From NCBI GenBank assembly GCA_026002025.1, contig BOAU01000109.1:1-5412 (forward strand): a DNA stretch of 5,412 nucleotides, written 5' to 3'. Source of the stretch: Spirochaetia bacterium. GTDB taxonomy: Bacteria > Spirochaetota > Spirochaetia > Treponematales > Breznakiellaceae. Of the stretch, positions 5,298 through 5,412 are shown one piece after another (position 1 is the stretch's first letter; every line of letters starts with the position of its first letter). Both the position numbers and the translations under genes were made by a program. The notes below the pieces were generated by a model. That model did not search any database. It worked only from the letters and a program-made list of their open reading frames with translations, and was not told the DNA's origin.

Positions 5298-5412
5298 CTA
5301 CTTCGCAGCCAGCACCAGCGCCGCCGTTACTCCCGCGCTAATCACCGCCGTCACCGGTATCCCTATCAGCGTAAAGCGCTTCCAAAACCTTGAGCTGTGC
5401 TCGTATTTCGCG
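5298..5412 (-). CDS. C-terminal end of a membrane protein (partial, enters from the right edge)
   Basis: On the minus strand a frame is open from the window edge to TAG at 5300-5298, giving 37 residues. It reads AKYEHSSRFWKR, then a hydrophobic stretch FTLIGIPVTAVISAGVTA, then ALVLAAK and stop. The pattern is a polar and basic segment followed by one transmembrane helix of about 21 residues at the extreme C-terminus, with basic residues on its N-terminal side. It lies upstream of the two lipoprotein genes on the same strand, 77 nt away, so it may share transcription with them if the hairpin between is leaky. I do not recognise the family from this fragment. It is too short to appear as a long ORF, but the amphipathic-to-hydrophobic layout and the stop position favour real coding. 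Confidence 0.6.
   Translation of the reverse strand, partial: AKYEHSSRFWKRFTLIGIPVTAVISAGVTAALVLAAK

Noticed and set aside
1..5412. tRNA, rRNA or riboswitch
   Set aside because: No cloverleaf with TTCGA-type T-loop, rRNA stretch or known aptamer core was recognised on either strand by eye.

Overview
The window most likely comes from a host-associated spirochaete, probably a Treponema of the termite-gut type. This is inferred from protein style: two adjacent, very Ser/Thr/Gly/Ala-rich lipoproteins with relaxed lipoboxes (Phe at -3 before Ala-Cys or Thr-Ala-Cys), strings of Fn3/Ig-like domains, a SwmB-like and a YDG-like repeat, a DUF6273-like C-terminus, and a nearby Rpn-family nuclease remnant, all of which are common in such genomes. 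No 16S or other marker gene is present, so the assignment is tentative.

Layout. (1) Positions 1-193 hold the possible start of a minus-strand gene leaving the left edge and a good sigma-70-like promoter pointing right. (2) Positions 194-904 hold a broken Rpn (PD-(D/E)XK 'recombination-promoting nuclease / putative transposase') locus on the plus strand. The catalytic N-terminal half is missing. The rest is split into two reading frames that meet at ATGA (598-601), and the second frame has its own consensus Shine-Dalgarno. A perfect 19-bp direct repeat (571-589 and 868-886) brackets the second frame. (3) Positions 901-983 hold two strong tandem rho-independent terminators for the minus strand. 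(4) Positions 1000-5220, minus strand, carry a two-gene operon of large secreted lipoproteins (655 aa, then 747 aa) with a 9-nt gap and the first stop codon embedded in the second gene's Shine-Dalgarno. (5) Positions 5221-5297 form a leader with two overlapping inverted repeats. (6) Positions 5298-5412 hold the C-terminal end of another minus-strand gene, a protein with a terminal transmembrane helix.

How the parts work together. The two lipoproteins are probably co-transcribed from upstream (right), exported, lipidated and displayed as elongated multi-domain envelope proteins, perhaps for adhesion or polymer/ligand binding; that function is inference from architecture. Their transcription ends at the tandem terminators, which also insulate them from the convergent Rpn remnant. 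That remnant is visibly more AT-rich (hand counts of about 30-47% GC on several 60-base lines, against about 60% on a sampled lipoprotein line), consistent with an acquired mobile or defence-type gene in decay. The most interesting point is that the part of the Rpn gene corresponding to the intragenic small protein (RpnS-type antitoxin) is preserved as a free-standing ORF with an excellent ribosome binding site.
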